A DNA stretch of 64,000 nucleotides from Nocardia brasiliensis NBRC 14402 (GCF_000308475.2 NZ_BAFT02000057.1:124001-188000), one strand, 5' to 3'; shown: positions 17,603-24,989, counted from the first letter of the stretch. Notes: generated by a model from the letters alone, not told the origin. Program-made: numbers and translations.

Positions 17603-18982
17603 TCAGCGGGGGAGGAGGTCTGTCAGTGCTTCGTCGAGGGTGGGGTAGCGGAAGACGAATCCGTTGTTGCGGAGCACTTCTGAGGTGGCGTGGCGGCCGG
17701 TGAGTCCGAGTGCCGGGTCGGTGCGAAGGAAGACCGCGCCGATCCTCAGGATCGCGGTCGGGGTGGGCGGTGCGGGCGGACGGCGCAGATGTCTGCGCAG
17801 TGCCGCCATCAGGTCGCGGTTGCGTACCGGAAAGTCGGTGGCGGCCACCAGGATTCCACCTGGCAACGGCACCGCTGGAGCCAAGCCCAGGGCGGCGCGA
17901 ACGATGGCGAGCCAGTCCTCCACGTGGATCCAGCTGAACCACTGGTCGCCCGGCCCCACCCGGCCGCCGAGCCCGGCTTTCGTCAACTGGCTCAGTCGTT
18001 TCAGCGCGGGCGCCTGCGGGTCGAGCACGATCGAGGTACGCAGCACCGTCGAGTGCGCGGCGTTGGCCCCCTCGAACGCCTGCTCCCACGGCTGCGCCAC
18101 CCCGGTCATCTGCGGCAACCCGACCGGCAGCGGAGTTGTTTCCGTACAACGGGTTTCGCCCGCATCCGACCAGATGGCGGTGGTACTGGCCTGCACCCAA
18201 TAGTCGATCGGCTGTTCCAGCGTGGCGGCGGCCTCGACCAGGGCGCGGGTGGAATCCACCCGGCTGCGCCGCAATTCGTCTACATTGCGCTGCGTCGGCC
18301 GGCAATCGACCAGCTTGCCTGCCAGATTGATGATCGCGGTCTGGCCTGGATTGCGCAGGGCAGCAACCCAATCGCCGACTGTCCTGCCGTCCCATTCCAC
18401 CTGCGTGAAGGGTAACCCGGGATCACGCCGCCGAGTGAGAATCGTCACCCGATGGCCACGGCAGGCCAGATCGGCGGCAATGTGCTTGCCCAATGCGCCG
18501 GTGCCCCCGGCGATTACGACCGACAGAGCCTTCGCCGCAGGTTCCAGACCGGCCAAGCGGGCCAGTCGCGCGAAGCAGACGCGGGCATCGGTCTCCAGCA
18601 GCGAGCCGACCACCGCCCGCGCGATCCCCGCCGAAGGCCCGGTGAACGTGAGTTCCTGCCTGATCTCCGTCCCGCCGTCACGCGGCGTCAACGTCCAAGC
18701 CAGCCGCATCCGGCCCGCCGGTTCCGGCTGCTCGATCGCCAGCGCCCGCCCCGGCACCAGCGTGCTGATCACGAACGGCGGTGCCGTCCGCCCGTGCAAC
18801 GCCTCGAAAATCCGCCCCCTCGGCAGATAGTCCCCCGTCGTCCCCACCGCGACCGCCCCATGCAGCCGCGCCGAGGTCACCGCGGGATTCCACTCCGACC
18901 ACCGCCGCGGATCCCCCACCACCCCCCAAACGACATCCGTTGGCGCCGCAACAAACTGGGTGTACACCGTTGTACTAGCCAT
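17603..18982 (-). CDS. SRPBCC-TIGR01777 fusion: START-like domain plus NAD(P)-binding epimerase-like domain
   Basis: 459 residues from ATG 18982. Residues 1-150 form a polyketide-cyclase/SRPBCC domain (VYTQFVAAPTDVVWGVVGDP, WSEWNPAV, ELTFTGPSAG). A Rossmann domain follows, beginning LSVVIAGGTGALGKHIAADL. WDGRTVGDW and INLAGKLVDCRPTQRN match the TIGR01777 family, and the C-terminal DUF1731 ends NNGFVFRYPTLDEALTDLL. The glycine-rich GGTGALG binds dinucleotide. Function is unknown; relatives are linked to cell-division inhibition and lipid or carotenoid chemistry on weak evidence. A single-domain paralogue lies at 42566-43453. Confidence 0.88.
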   Translation of the reverse strand: MASTTVYTQFVAAPTDVVWGVVGDPRRWSEWNPAVTSARLHGAVAVGTTGDYLPRGRIFEALHGRTAPPFVISTLVPGRALAIEQPEPAGRMRLAWTLTPRDGGTEIRQELTFTGPSAGIARAVVGSLLETDARVCFARLARLAGLEPAAKALSVVIAGGTGALGKHIAADLACRGHRVTILTRRRDPGLPFTQVEWDGRTVGDWVAALRNPGQTAIINLAGKLVDCRPTQRNVDELRRSRVDSTRALVEAAATLEQPIDYWVQASTTAIWSDAGETRCTETTPLPVGLPQMTGVAQPWEQAFEGANAAHSTVLRTSIVLDPQAPALKRLSQLTKAGLGGRVGPGDQWFSWIHVEDWLAIVRAALGLAPAVPLPGGILVAATDFPVRNRDLMAALRRHLRRPPAPPTPTAILRIGAVFLRTDPALGLTGRHATSEVLRNNGFVFRYPTLDEALTDLLPR

Positions 18983-19967
18983 ACCCCCGACGCTAGCCCC
19001 GCCCCCCGCCGAACAGTACGTGCGCATCATCACCCACCCGCTCCGGCAATTCGTCTGCCTCAACCCTGCCTCCGAAAACCCCAACTTTCGACACCTCCGT
19101 CCCAGCCCCCGTGCCTGCGCCCGCACCCCGCCGCGCCACGCTTGGCCGCGCCGAACCTGCGCTTGCGGCCGAGCCTGCGCCTGCGCTTGGGCCGCGTTGA
19201 ACCCCGGCCCTCGTCCGTGCCTGCGCTGCGCTTGCACCTGCGTCGGCGCCCGCGTTGCGGCCGTGCTGCGTCGACGTTTGGCCCGCGTCGCTTTGCCCGC
19301 GCTTGCGTCGGTCCCTGCCCGCCGCTTGCGCCTGCGCTTGGTCGCGCCCGCCTCTGCTCGCGCTTGGTACTGCTCGCGCCCGCGTCCGCCTTGTGCCCGC
19401 GCTTGCGGTTACGCTGCTCGCGGCCACGTCCGCGTCTGGACCTGCGACCGCGTTGCGTCGACGCTTTGCCCGCGCTTGCGCCTGACCCCGGCGGTCGGCT
19501 TGCGCATCGAGGCCGTCGAAAGGCTCGGAGCTGAGCGCTGAATCCCGCTCGAGGGCATGATTCAGGCGCTGCATCGGTCGGCTTCGGGTGTGGCGGACGC
19601 GAGCGACCGCCGGAGCCCGGGTTGAAACTCGAACAATTCAGCGGAGCAGTCCGAAGGCCGAGGGAACGTGCTCTGATGCGCGGGACCTTGTTCCCAAACC
19701 GATGGCAGATTCGGGCCGAGCCCGTTCGCGTGCGCGCCAGGCAATTCGCGTGTACCGAGGTCTGCGCAGGTGCGGACTGTTCGGATACGGGCCGAGGTGT
19801 TCGTACATGTGCACGGGCATCTGTGCTGTCGCTCTGCCTGGGTGGTGTGCGCTTCGTTCGCCTGTGTGGCGGGAGGTCTGTGCTGGTGGGAGCGGTGCGC
19901 TCTTGAAGTAGAACGATCGGTGCACTACCGTCCGGGGTGACTACGGCGTGGGTCGTGAGGAGGAGCG
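18983..19967. other. Gene-poor tract with ~410 bp of low-complexity GC-rich DNA
   Basis: From about 19090 to 19500 the plus strand repeats variants of CTGCGCCTGCGCTTG and CCCGCGCTTGCG. Translations in every frame are compositionally extreme (Ala/Gln/Arg or Leu/Arg/Pro runs), so I do not call a gene. The remaining 470 bp (19500-19967) show neither a family match nor a repeat. It looks like a decayed short-repeat array upstream of the minus-strand TIGR01777 gene. Confidence 0.5.
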
Positions 19968-20432
19968 GTGCGTCGGATACTGTGCACGATCCAGCAGGGG
20001 AGCCTGAACCGGTCTAGATGCCGGGCTGCCGAGCGTGTCTTGGCCGAGGCCTACCGGCAGGCGCTGGACGGCGGCGAGCGGGTGATCGTGGTGTGGTGCG
20101 AGATCCCGCGGGGCCAGTCCTTCACCGACAACCATCCCTCGACCATGTCGTGGGTGCTCGTCGAAACCGAGGACGGCCTGCCTGCCGCTCGCCGCGAACC
20201 TGCAATGCGCGCGATGAGCGAGGCCTGGAACACCGTCACGGGGGCCGGGCCCAACGACCTCATGCTCGCTCTGGTCGACACCTCGCTGATCGCCCGCTAT
20301 CTGCACCTCAACCGCGACCGCATCCGCCCCACCGCCCGCCCCGTCTTCCTCCTCCGCACCCTCACCCACCTCGCCGTCTCCCGTACCACCCAGGGCCGCT
20401 TCGCAATCCCCGCGAACCATCCCCGGAGCTGA
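19968..20432 (+). CDS. Tautomerase-superfamily-like protein without N-terminal proline (putative)
   Basis: 154 residues from a GTG preceded by a strong AGGAGG. The layout is two beta-alpha-beta halves: RRILCTIQQGSLN, a helix RAAERVLAEAYRQAL, then VIVVWCEIPRGQSFT; and TMSWVLVETEDGL, a helix, then DLMLALVDTSLIARYL. This resembles the long tautomerase fold of cis-CaaD/MSAD type, but position 2 is Arg rather than the catalytic Pro. The downstream gene at 20888 does carry Pro at position 2, so the two may form a mixed oligomer. The stop TGA is followed after one base by ATG of the first repeat unit. The family call is a judgement from the fold pattern. Confidence 0.55.
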   Translation: MRRILCTIQQGSLNRSRCRAAERVLAEAYRQALDGGERVIVVWCEIPRGQSFTDNHPSTMSWVLVETEDGLPAARREPAMRAMSEAWNTVTGAGPNDLMLALVDTSLIARYLHLNRDRIRPTARPVFLLRTLTHLAVSRTTQGRFAIPANHPRS

Positions 20433-20657
20433 TATGCCGTCGACAACGTCCACCGCCGCACCCACCCAGGCACCGCCCCTCCGTTCGCTGCCTCCACCTC
20501 ACCCAGGGGCCGGCGATCTCCGCGAATCGTGATCGGAGTTGACGCGCTGCTATGCAACGTCGCCGGTCGTGCTGCCTAGACATCGGCACGCAGCAGGCTG
20601 TCTGTCGTCTCGTGCGGAGTCGACTCGCAGGTCCTGTGATTCGCGGTCGGAGCTGAC

Positions 20658-20771
20658 ATGCCGCTCTACCACGTCGCTCGTCGTACCTGCCTAGACACCC
20701 TCGTCCAGCGTGCCGTCTGTCGCCTTGCGCGGAGTCGACTCGCAGGTCCTGTGATTCGCCGTCGGAGCTGA
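20658..20771 (+). pseudogene. Repeat-unit mini-ORF 1, collapsed tautomerase copy (37 codons)
   Basis: It opens MPLYHVARRTCLD, parallel to MPLYNIACRVRPD of the intact gene at 20888. The middle does not resemble the tautomerase, and the ORF closes with TGA one base before the next ATG (TGACATG). A Shine-Dalgarno-like CGGAG precedes the ATG. It could be translated as a coupled leader peptide or be an inert relic. The N-terminal Pro is kept but the other active-site residues are absent. Confidence 0.5.
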
Positions 20772-20772
20772 C

Positions 20773-20886
20773 ATGCCGCTCTACCACGTCGCTCGTCGTA
20801 CCTGCCTAGACCCCCTCGTCCAGCATGCCGTCTGTCGCCTTGCGCGGAGTCGACTCGTGAGTCCTGCGAATCGTGATCGGAGTTGA
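20773..20886 (+). pseudogene. Repeat-unit mini-ORF 2, collapsed tautomerase copy (37 codons)
   Basis: The same design as the preceding unit: MPLYHVARRTCLDPLVQ at the start, ending SPANRDRS and TGA one base before the ATG of the intact gene. Its end resembles the end of the upstream gene (AIPANHPRS). This suggests the unit arose by deletion between two adjacent genes and then tandem duplication. Confidence 0.5.
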
Positions 20887-20887
20887 C

Positions 20888-21265
20888 ATGCCGCTCTACA
20901 ACATTGCTTGCCGTGTCCGCCCGGATGCCGCCACGCACGCAGCCGTCGCGGCTGCTGTCACCGCCACTCACTGTGAGATCACCGGCGCGCCATCGGCATT
21001 CGTCAGCGTGGTCCTGCTCCACGGCCACGCGCTCCGCCGCGGCATCGAACTGTCCGTCATCGCGGGCGTCCGCGGTGGCGGAAACCGCACCCCCGACCTG
21101 TTCGCCCGCCTGGAACACGCCATGCAAACCGCCATCGCCACAGCCGCAGGGATGGCACCCTCCGCCGTTGAGATCACCCTCATCGAATTCGCCGCCAGCT
21201 GGATCATGGAAGGCGGCGAAGTCCTACCCGAACCAGGCGAAGAAGGAACCCGGCGCACCCCCTGA
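20888..21265 (+). CDS. Tautomerase family protein (cis-CaaD-like, Pro1)
   Basis: 125 residues beginning MPLYNIACRVRPD, so that Pro becomes the N-terminal catalytic residue after Met removal. The C-terminal part ITLIEFAASWIMEGGEVLPEPGEEG parallels the end of cis-3-chloroacrylic acid dehalogenase (LPQPGHEG). The middle has HCEITGAPSAFVSVVLLHG and RGGGNRTPDLFARLEHAM. Such enzymes tautomerise or hydrolytically dehalogenate small unsaturated acids. The native substrate is unknown. It follows the repeat array and probably forms an operon with the non-proline gene at 19968. A large inverted repeat lies 67 bp downstream. Confidence 0.75.
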   Translation: MPLYNIACRVRPDAATHAAVAAAVTATHCEITGAPSAFVSVVLLHGHALRRGIELSVIAGVRGGGNRTPDLFARLEHAMQTAIATAAGMAPSAVEITLIEFAASWIMEGGEVLPEPGEEGTRRTP

Positions 21266-21332
21266 CGCAGGCGCCCACCGTCCCGACGCCGGCGCCGACC
21301 TTTCGCCACCGACTTCGTCGAGTCGACACAGC

Positions 21333-21411
21333 TGGTCGGTTGATCAGGAGGAACTGGTGGCGGGGCCCTCTCGGCCGATGCCGCCACCATTTCCTCCTGA
21401 TCAATCGACCA
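21333..21411. repeat. 31-bp inverted repeat with 17-base loop
   Basis: Arms 21333-21363 and 21381-21411 are complementary except at two positions. The left arm starts TGGTCGGTTGATCAGGAGGA; the right arm ends TGATCAATCGACCA. The arms are much longer than usual actinobacterial terminator stems and there is no T-run. It may act as a terminator for the tautomerase operon or be the remains of a small palindromic mobile element. Confidence 0.7.
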
Positions 21412-21479
21412 AAGGAAACGCCGCGCGACACGCCCGCAGCGGCTGCCCCGCCAACCCGCCGACCGTGCGGCAGCCGTTC

Positions 21480-21743
21480 TCACCCTGCCCTCGCGGCGGC
21501 ATCCCACTGCGAATGCGTCCGCATCGGCTGAGAAACCCCCGCCGCCATCAACCGACCATCTGAACACGCCGCTTCCCGCACCCGTTCTTGCTCCTCGGCG
21601 AAGCGGCGCCGATACACATAAAACCTGTCCCGGCTGATCCCCAGCTCGGCACACACTCCAACGACCGTGGCCCGCCCAGCAGCAACCTCGGCGAACACAG
21701 CAGCAAGCCTCTGCTCCATCGTGACTACCTTCTGGCCCATCAA
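21480..21743 (-). pseudogene. IS481-family transposase, N-terminal fragment
   Basis: 87 codons start MMGQKVVTMEQRLAAVFAEV and continue with a helix-turn-helix VVGVCAELGISRDRFYVYRR, the N-terminal DNA-binding module of IS481-type transposases. The reading continues only through an unrelated-looking tail to a stop, and the DDE catalytic core is missing. The element is therefore truncated. A terminal-repeat-like sequence lies just upstream of its start (21770-21788), where an IS end should be. Confidence 0.65.
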
Positions 21744-21769
21744 TGAACACTCATCGATCGACCGATCAG

Positions 21770-21813
21770 TGTCCGGGATGTCCTGTCACCGAAGTGTCAG
21801 GGATGTGCTGTCA
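21770..21813. repeat. Two direct IS-end-like repeats
   Basis: TGTCCGGGATGTCCTGTCA (21770-21788) and TGTCAGGGATGTGCTGTCA (21795-21813) differ at two positions and are 6 bp apart. This TGTCNGGGATGT pattern is typical of IS481-type terminal repeats. Two in the same direction may mean two insertions abutted here, or a duplicated end. Confidence 0.5.
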
Positions 21814-21840
21814 GTTGAGACTCGCTGCGGCGTGCCAAAG

Positions 21841-22042
21841 CGAGTGCGGCAACCCAGAACGAGTGCGGCAACCCAGAACGAGTGCGGCAATCCAGAACGA
21901 GTGCGGCAAATCAGAACCGGTGCGTCAACGTCAAGCGGGTGCAGCGAACCCAACGGGCATGGTGCGCCGCGGCCACGTAAACCCAGAACCGGTGCGTCAA
22001 CTCAGAACGGGTGCGTAAGCACCGAACCGGGTGCAGCAGCGC
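21841..22042. repeat. 19-bp tandem repeat array (minisatellite)
   Basis: Unit CGAGTGCGGCAACCCAGAA is repeated four times nearly exactly from 21841 to 21916. It continues as degraded units (such as CCGGTGCGTCAACTCAGAA) to about 22040, with one 40-bp interruption. A 19-bp period shifts the reading frame each time, so the array is not protein-coding. It lies 54 bp from the stop of the M23 peptidase gene. Confidence 0.85.
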
Positions 22043-22095
22043 AGAACTCACGCCGTCAGCTCTGCTCCGACACCTGCCGTACGGAAACCCCGAAC

Positions 22096-23265
22096 CTAGT
22101 CCCGCTGCGGGCCCAAGCTGATTCCGCGGGTGGCCAACCAGGGCACCGGGTCGATCTTGTCGGAACCGTTCAACCACACTTCGAAGTGGCAGTGCGGGCC
22201 GGTGGAGAAGCCGCGGTTGCCGATGGTGGCGATCTGGTCGCCGGCCATGACGCGCTGGCCCTGGGAGACCGTGGCGGTGTCGATGTGGCCGTAGATGGTG
22301 ACGGTGCCGTCGTCGTGCAGCAGGCGAACCCACATGCCGAAGCCGGCGGCGGGGCCCGCTTCGATGACGGTGCCGTCGGCGACGGCGACGATCGGGGTGC
22401 CGATCGGGCCGGCGATATCGATGCCGAGATGCTGTACGCCCCAGCGGGCGCCGAAGCCGGAGGTGAAGTTACCGGCGGCGAACTTGGTGAACAGGGGGCG
22501 CAGTTTCGCGGCTTCCGCGGCGGCCATGTCCTGCGCGTACTTCTGACCCTTTTGCAGGATGTCGTTGAAGTCGCCGAGGTGGGTGGGCCCGGAGGCGTTG
22601 AGGATCTGCGGCGACTCCGCCGAGACGGCGGGGTCGGCGAGGCTGACCGATTGGGCGGCGATCTCGTGGATCTGCCCGGCGGCCTCGTAGTCGACGGCCT
22701 GACTCGGCTGTTCCGGCGAGGCGAGGGCGGCTTGTCCGGCGGCGACCACGGCACCAGCGGCGACGGCGGCCACCGCGGCGCGACCCTTTAGGGCGGCGGG
22801 CGGGGCGGGCAGCCGATGCGCGCCACCACGTTTGGCGGGGCGGCGGCCGGGAATCACGGTCGGTGTAGCCGGAGTGTCCGGGGTTTCGGTCTCGGCTTCG
22901 GGCGCCCAGGATTCTTCCGGCGCCCAGGTGCCGTCTTCGGGTGCCCAGGTCTCTTCTTCGGCCCAGGCGTCGCCCGAGTTCCAGGCGCCGCCGTCGGACC
23001 AGGACTCCTGCTGCGACCAGGTGTCTTGCGGCGCCCACGAATCCTGCTGGGACCACGAGTCGTTCGTGGACCAGGCGTTGTCGCGGGAGCTGTAGTCCAC
23101 CGGCGCCGCCGCGGCAGGCGCGGCGTAGAGCGAGTTCCGTTGCCGGTCAACCGACGGACCACGGGACGTGCCTTGTGCGGCCTGCGCGCCGAAGGATTCG
23201 TCGTCGCGATAACGATGACCGGTCCGGGCGCGATGTTCAGGAATAAGGGCGGAGCGATGGTTCAT
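22096..23265 (-). CDS. M23-family peptidase (LytM-like) with Trp-rich linker and membrane anchor
   Basis: 389 residues from the ATG at 23265 that overlaps a short upstream ORF (ATGA). Residues about 60-135 are a repetitive Trp/Ser/Glu/Gln region in which Trp recurs every 7-9 residues (DSWAPQDTWSQQESW). A basic segment and a hydrophobic stretch (RAAVAAVAAGAVVAAGQAAL) follow, probably a signal anchor. The C-terminal M23 domain has HLGIDIAGP (first zinc His and Asp), HIDTATV and HCHFEVW. It probably cuts peptide cross-links in peptidoglycan. It is the positional counterpart of Rv0950c. A CRP-like site lies upstream. Confidence 0.9.
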   Translation of the reverse strand: MNHRSALIPEHRARTGHRYRDDESFGAQAAQGTSRGPSVDRQRNSLYAAPAAAAPVDYSSRDNAWSTNDSWSQQDSWAPQDTWSQQESWSDGGAWNSGDAWAEEETWAPEDGTWAPEESWAPEAETETPDTPATPTVIPGRRPAKRGGAHRLPAPPAALKGRAAVAAVAAGAVVAAGQAALASPEQPSQAVDYEAAGQIHEIAAQSVSLADPAVSAESPQILNASGPTHLGDFNDILQKGQKYAQDMAAAEAAKLRPLFTKFAAGNFTSGFGARWGVQHLGIDIAGPIGTPIVAVADGTVIEAGPAAGFGMWVRLLHDDGTVTIYGHIDTATVSQGQRVMAGDQIATIGNRGFSTGPHCHFEVWLNGSDKIDPVPWLATRGISLGPQRD

Positions 23266-23384
23266 CGGCTGTGCCACATCGTGAAGCGGGAGATGTTCGC
23301 GGGGCCGAGGTGCCTGCTGATCAGCGGCTTCGACGGGTCAACTGCGGAACGGCTCTCCATCTGCGGAGTGCTGTGCTGCGTCAA
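23262..23384 (-). CDS. Short upstream ORF translationally coupled to the M23 peptidase (putative)
   Basis: A 40-codon ORF from a TTG at 23384 preceded by AGGAGG 9 bases upstream, the only good ribosome site before the peptidase gene. It reads LTQHSTPQMESRSAVDPSK, then PLISRHLGPANISRFTMWHS, and its TGA overlaps the ATG of the peptidase. I recognise no family. The coupling suggests that peptidase translation depends on it. It might be a leader peptide or a real small protein. Confidence 0.45.
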   Translation of the reverse strand: MTQHSTPQMESRSAVDPSKPLISRHLGPANISRFTMWHSR

Positions 23385-23811
23385 GCTTGCCGTCCTCCTA
23401 GTCGTGACCGTGCTGTGACATCGACCGCAATGACGGTAACGAAACGATTGCAGGGTCCGCAAGCGCTGCGGCCCATCTGTCCGAACATGTGAGATTGATC
23501 ACGCTAACAGCACGGAATATCTATCTGTGCATTGGGCATGCGGGCGCGACTTTTCGACGACGACGTGTAGTAGATCCGGCTGTGTGCGCGGGTTCGGCGG
23601 GTCTACCTGGCGCGGTGCCAGCAACCTACTCGCGAGTAGCGTTGGCCAGCGGTTTTTCCGCCGCGCGTATCGGCCCGTGACCTGCGCCACTTAGGATGAA
23701 CGTGGCCGATTGGCCGTCCATGTGACTGATTAGAGTCCGACCCGACCCGCTTCCGACGTCGGGCCGCCAACAAAGACGTTGTCATCACAACGCAGACGAG
23801 ACGGTGAGTAC
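23385..23811. promoter_or_regulatory. Divergent intergenic region of the M23 and sucCD genes
   Basis: 427 bp holding promoters in both directions. The main signal is the CRP-like palindrome at 23488-23503. The rest shows no gene. I looked for a c-di-AMP (ydaO) riboswitch, common before actinobacterial wall hydrolases, and could not see its conserved core. Confidence 0.5.
23488..23503. promoter_or_regulatory. CRP-family binding site (TGTGA-N6-TCACG)
   Basis: TGTGAGATTGATCACG matches the CRP/Rv3676/GlxR consensus TGTGA-N6-TCACA at 9 of 10 positions. It lies 104 bp before the short ORF of the M23 operon and 309 bp before sucC, so the wall hydrolase is the more likely target. Confidence 0.6.
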
Positions 23812-24978
23812 ATGGATCTCTTCGAATATCAGGCGAAGGAGCTCTTCGTTAAGCACGGAGTGCCTTCGTCCGAGGGCCGCGTCACGGACACGGCCGAGGA
23901 CGCCCGCGCCATCGCGGAGGAAATCGGCAAGCCGGTGATGATCAAGGCTCAGGTCAAGGCCGGTGGCCGTGGCAAGGCGGGCGGCGTCAAGTACGCCGCG
24001 ACCGCGGACGACGCGTTCACGCACGCGCAGAACATCCTCGGCCTGGATATCAAGGGCCACATCACCAAGAAGATCCTTGTCGCCGAAGCCAAGGACATCG
24101 CGGAGGAGTACTACATCTCCTTCCTGCTCGACCGGTCCAACCGCACCTACCTGGCCATGTGCTCGGTGGAAGGCGGCATGGAGATCGAAGAGGTCGCCGC
24201 GACCAAGCCCGAGCGCCTCGCCAAGGTTCCCGTCGACGCCGTCAAGGGCGTCGATCTCGCGTTCGCCCGCTCGATCGCCGAGCAGGGCCACCTGCCCGCC
24301 GACGTGCTCGACGCCGCGGCCGTGACCATCCAGAAGCTGTGGGAGGTGTTCGTCAAGGAGGACGCCACCCTGGTGGAGGTCAACCCGCTGGTGCGCACCC
24401 CCCAGGACGAGATCCTCGCCCTGGACGGCAAGGTCACCCTGGACGAGAACGCCGAGTTCCGGCACGCGGACCACGAGGCCTTCGCGGACAAGGACGCGAC
24501 CGATCCCTTGGAGCTCAAGGCCAAGGAGAACGACCTCAACTACGTCAAGCTCGACGGTGAGGTCGGCATCATCGGCAACGGTGCCGGTCTGGTCATGTCG
24601 ACCCTCGACGTGGTCGCGTACGCGGGCGAGAACCACGGCGGCGTCAAGCCCGCCAACTTCCTCGACATCGGTGGCGGCGCCTCGGCCGAGGTGATGGCCG
24701 CGGGCCTGGACGTCATCCTCGGTGACGCACAGGTCAAGAGCGTGTTCGTGAACGTCTTCGGTGGCATCACCGCCTGTGACGCGGTCGCCAACGGCATCGT
24801 CAAGGCGCTGGAGATCCTGGGCGCCGAGGCGAACAAGCCGCTGGTCGTCCGGCTCGACGGCAACAAGGTGGACGAGGGCAGGCAGATTCTCGTCGATGCC
24901 GCGCACCCGCTGATCACGCTCGCGCAGACAATGGACGAAGGCGCCGACAAGGCCGCCGAACTGGCAGCGGCCAAGTAA
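23812..24978 (+). CDS. sucC: Succinyl-CoA ligase [ADP-forming] subunit beta
   Basis: 388 residues beginning MDLFEYQAKELFVKHGVPSS, the invariant ATP-grasp start of SucC. Other landmarks are MIKAQVKAGGRGKAGGVK for nucleotide binding, VEVNPLVRTPQDEILALDGK for Mg2+ and FLDIGGGASAEVM plus FVNVFGGITACD for the power helix and subunit interface. With SucD it makes ATP and succinate from succinyl-CoA in the TCA cycle. It is followed after 11 bp by sucD. Confidence 0.98.
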   Translation: MDLFEYQAKELFVKHGVPSSEGRVTDTAEDARAIAEEIGKPVMIKAQVKAGGRGKAGGVKYAATADDAFTHAQNILGLDIKGHITKKILVAEAKDIAEEYYISFLLDRSNRTYLAMCSVEGGMEIEEVAATKPERLAKVPVDAVKGVDLAFARSIAEQGHLPADVLDAAAVTIQKLWEVFVKEDATLVEVNPLVRTPQDEILALDGKVTLDENAEFRHADHEAFADKDATDPLELKAKENDLNYVKLDGEVGIIGNGAGLVMSTLDVVAYAGENHGGVKPANFLDIGGGASAEVMAAGLDVILGDAQVKSVFVNVFGGITACDAVANGIVKALEILGAEANKPLVVRLDGNKVDEGRQILVDAAHPLITLAQTMDEGADKAAELAAAK

Positions 24979-24989
24979 GGAACCCGGAT

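Larger units (their letters stand above)
20434..20887 (+). repeat. Four decaying ~110-115-bp tandem repeats of the gene-start junction
   Basis: Units begin at 20434, 20544, 20658 and 20773 (periods 110, 114, 115, 115) and lead exactly into the real start at 20888. Each carries the junction GGAG(C/T)TGA(C/T)ATGCCG in intact or decayed form. The last two are nearly identical: GCTGACATGCCGCTCTACCA, then a shared segment with TGCGCGGAGTCGACTC. The array joins sequence like the 3' end of the upstream gene (PANHPRS-stop, compare PANRDRS-stop) to the 5' end of the downstream gene (MPLY). The oldest-looking unit is the first. Confidence 0.85.
21266..22095. other. Gene-poor stretch with repeats and IS remnant
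   Basis: 830 bp between the tautomerase and M23 genes holding the 31-bp inverted repeat, an IS481-type transposase fragment, a pair of terminal-repeat-like sequences and a 19-bp minisatellite, each listed separately. No intact gene is seen. The accumulation of broken and repeated DNA marks this as a recombination-prone site. Confidence 0.6.

Noticed and set aside
18993..19574. 193-codon minus-strand ORF in the low-complexity tract
   Set aside because: Composition is dominated by Ala, Gln, Arg and Gly from the repeats, there is no ribosome site, and the frame merges into the shadow of the intergenic region.
21841..22042. CRISPR-like array
   Set aside because: The 19-bp units are contiguous with no unique spacers and no cas genes are present, so it is a minisatellite.
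23278..23480. c-di-AMP (ydaO/yuaA) riboswitch before the M23 peptidase
   Set aside because: Expected for actinobacterial wall hydrolases, but I could not find the conserved core sequences or the long two-stem layout by eye. A covariance-model scan would decide.
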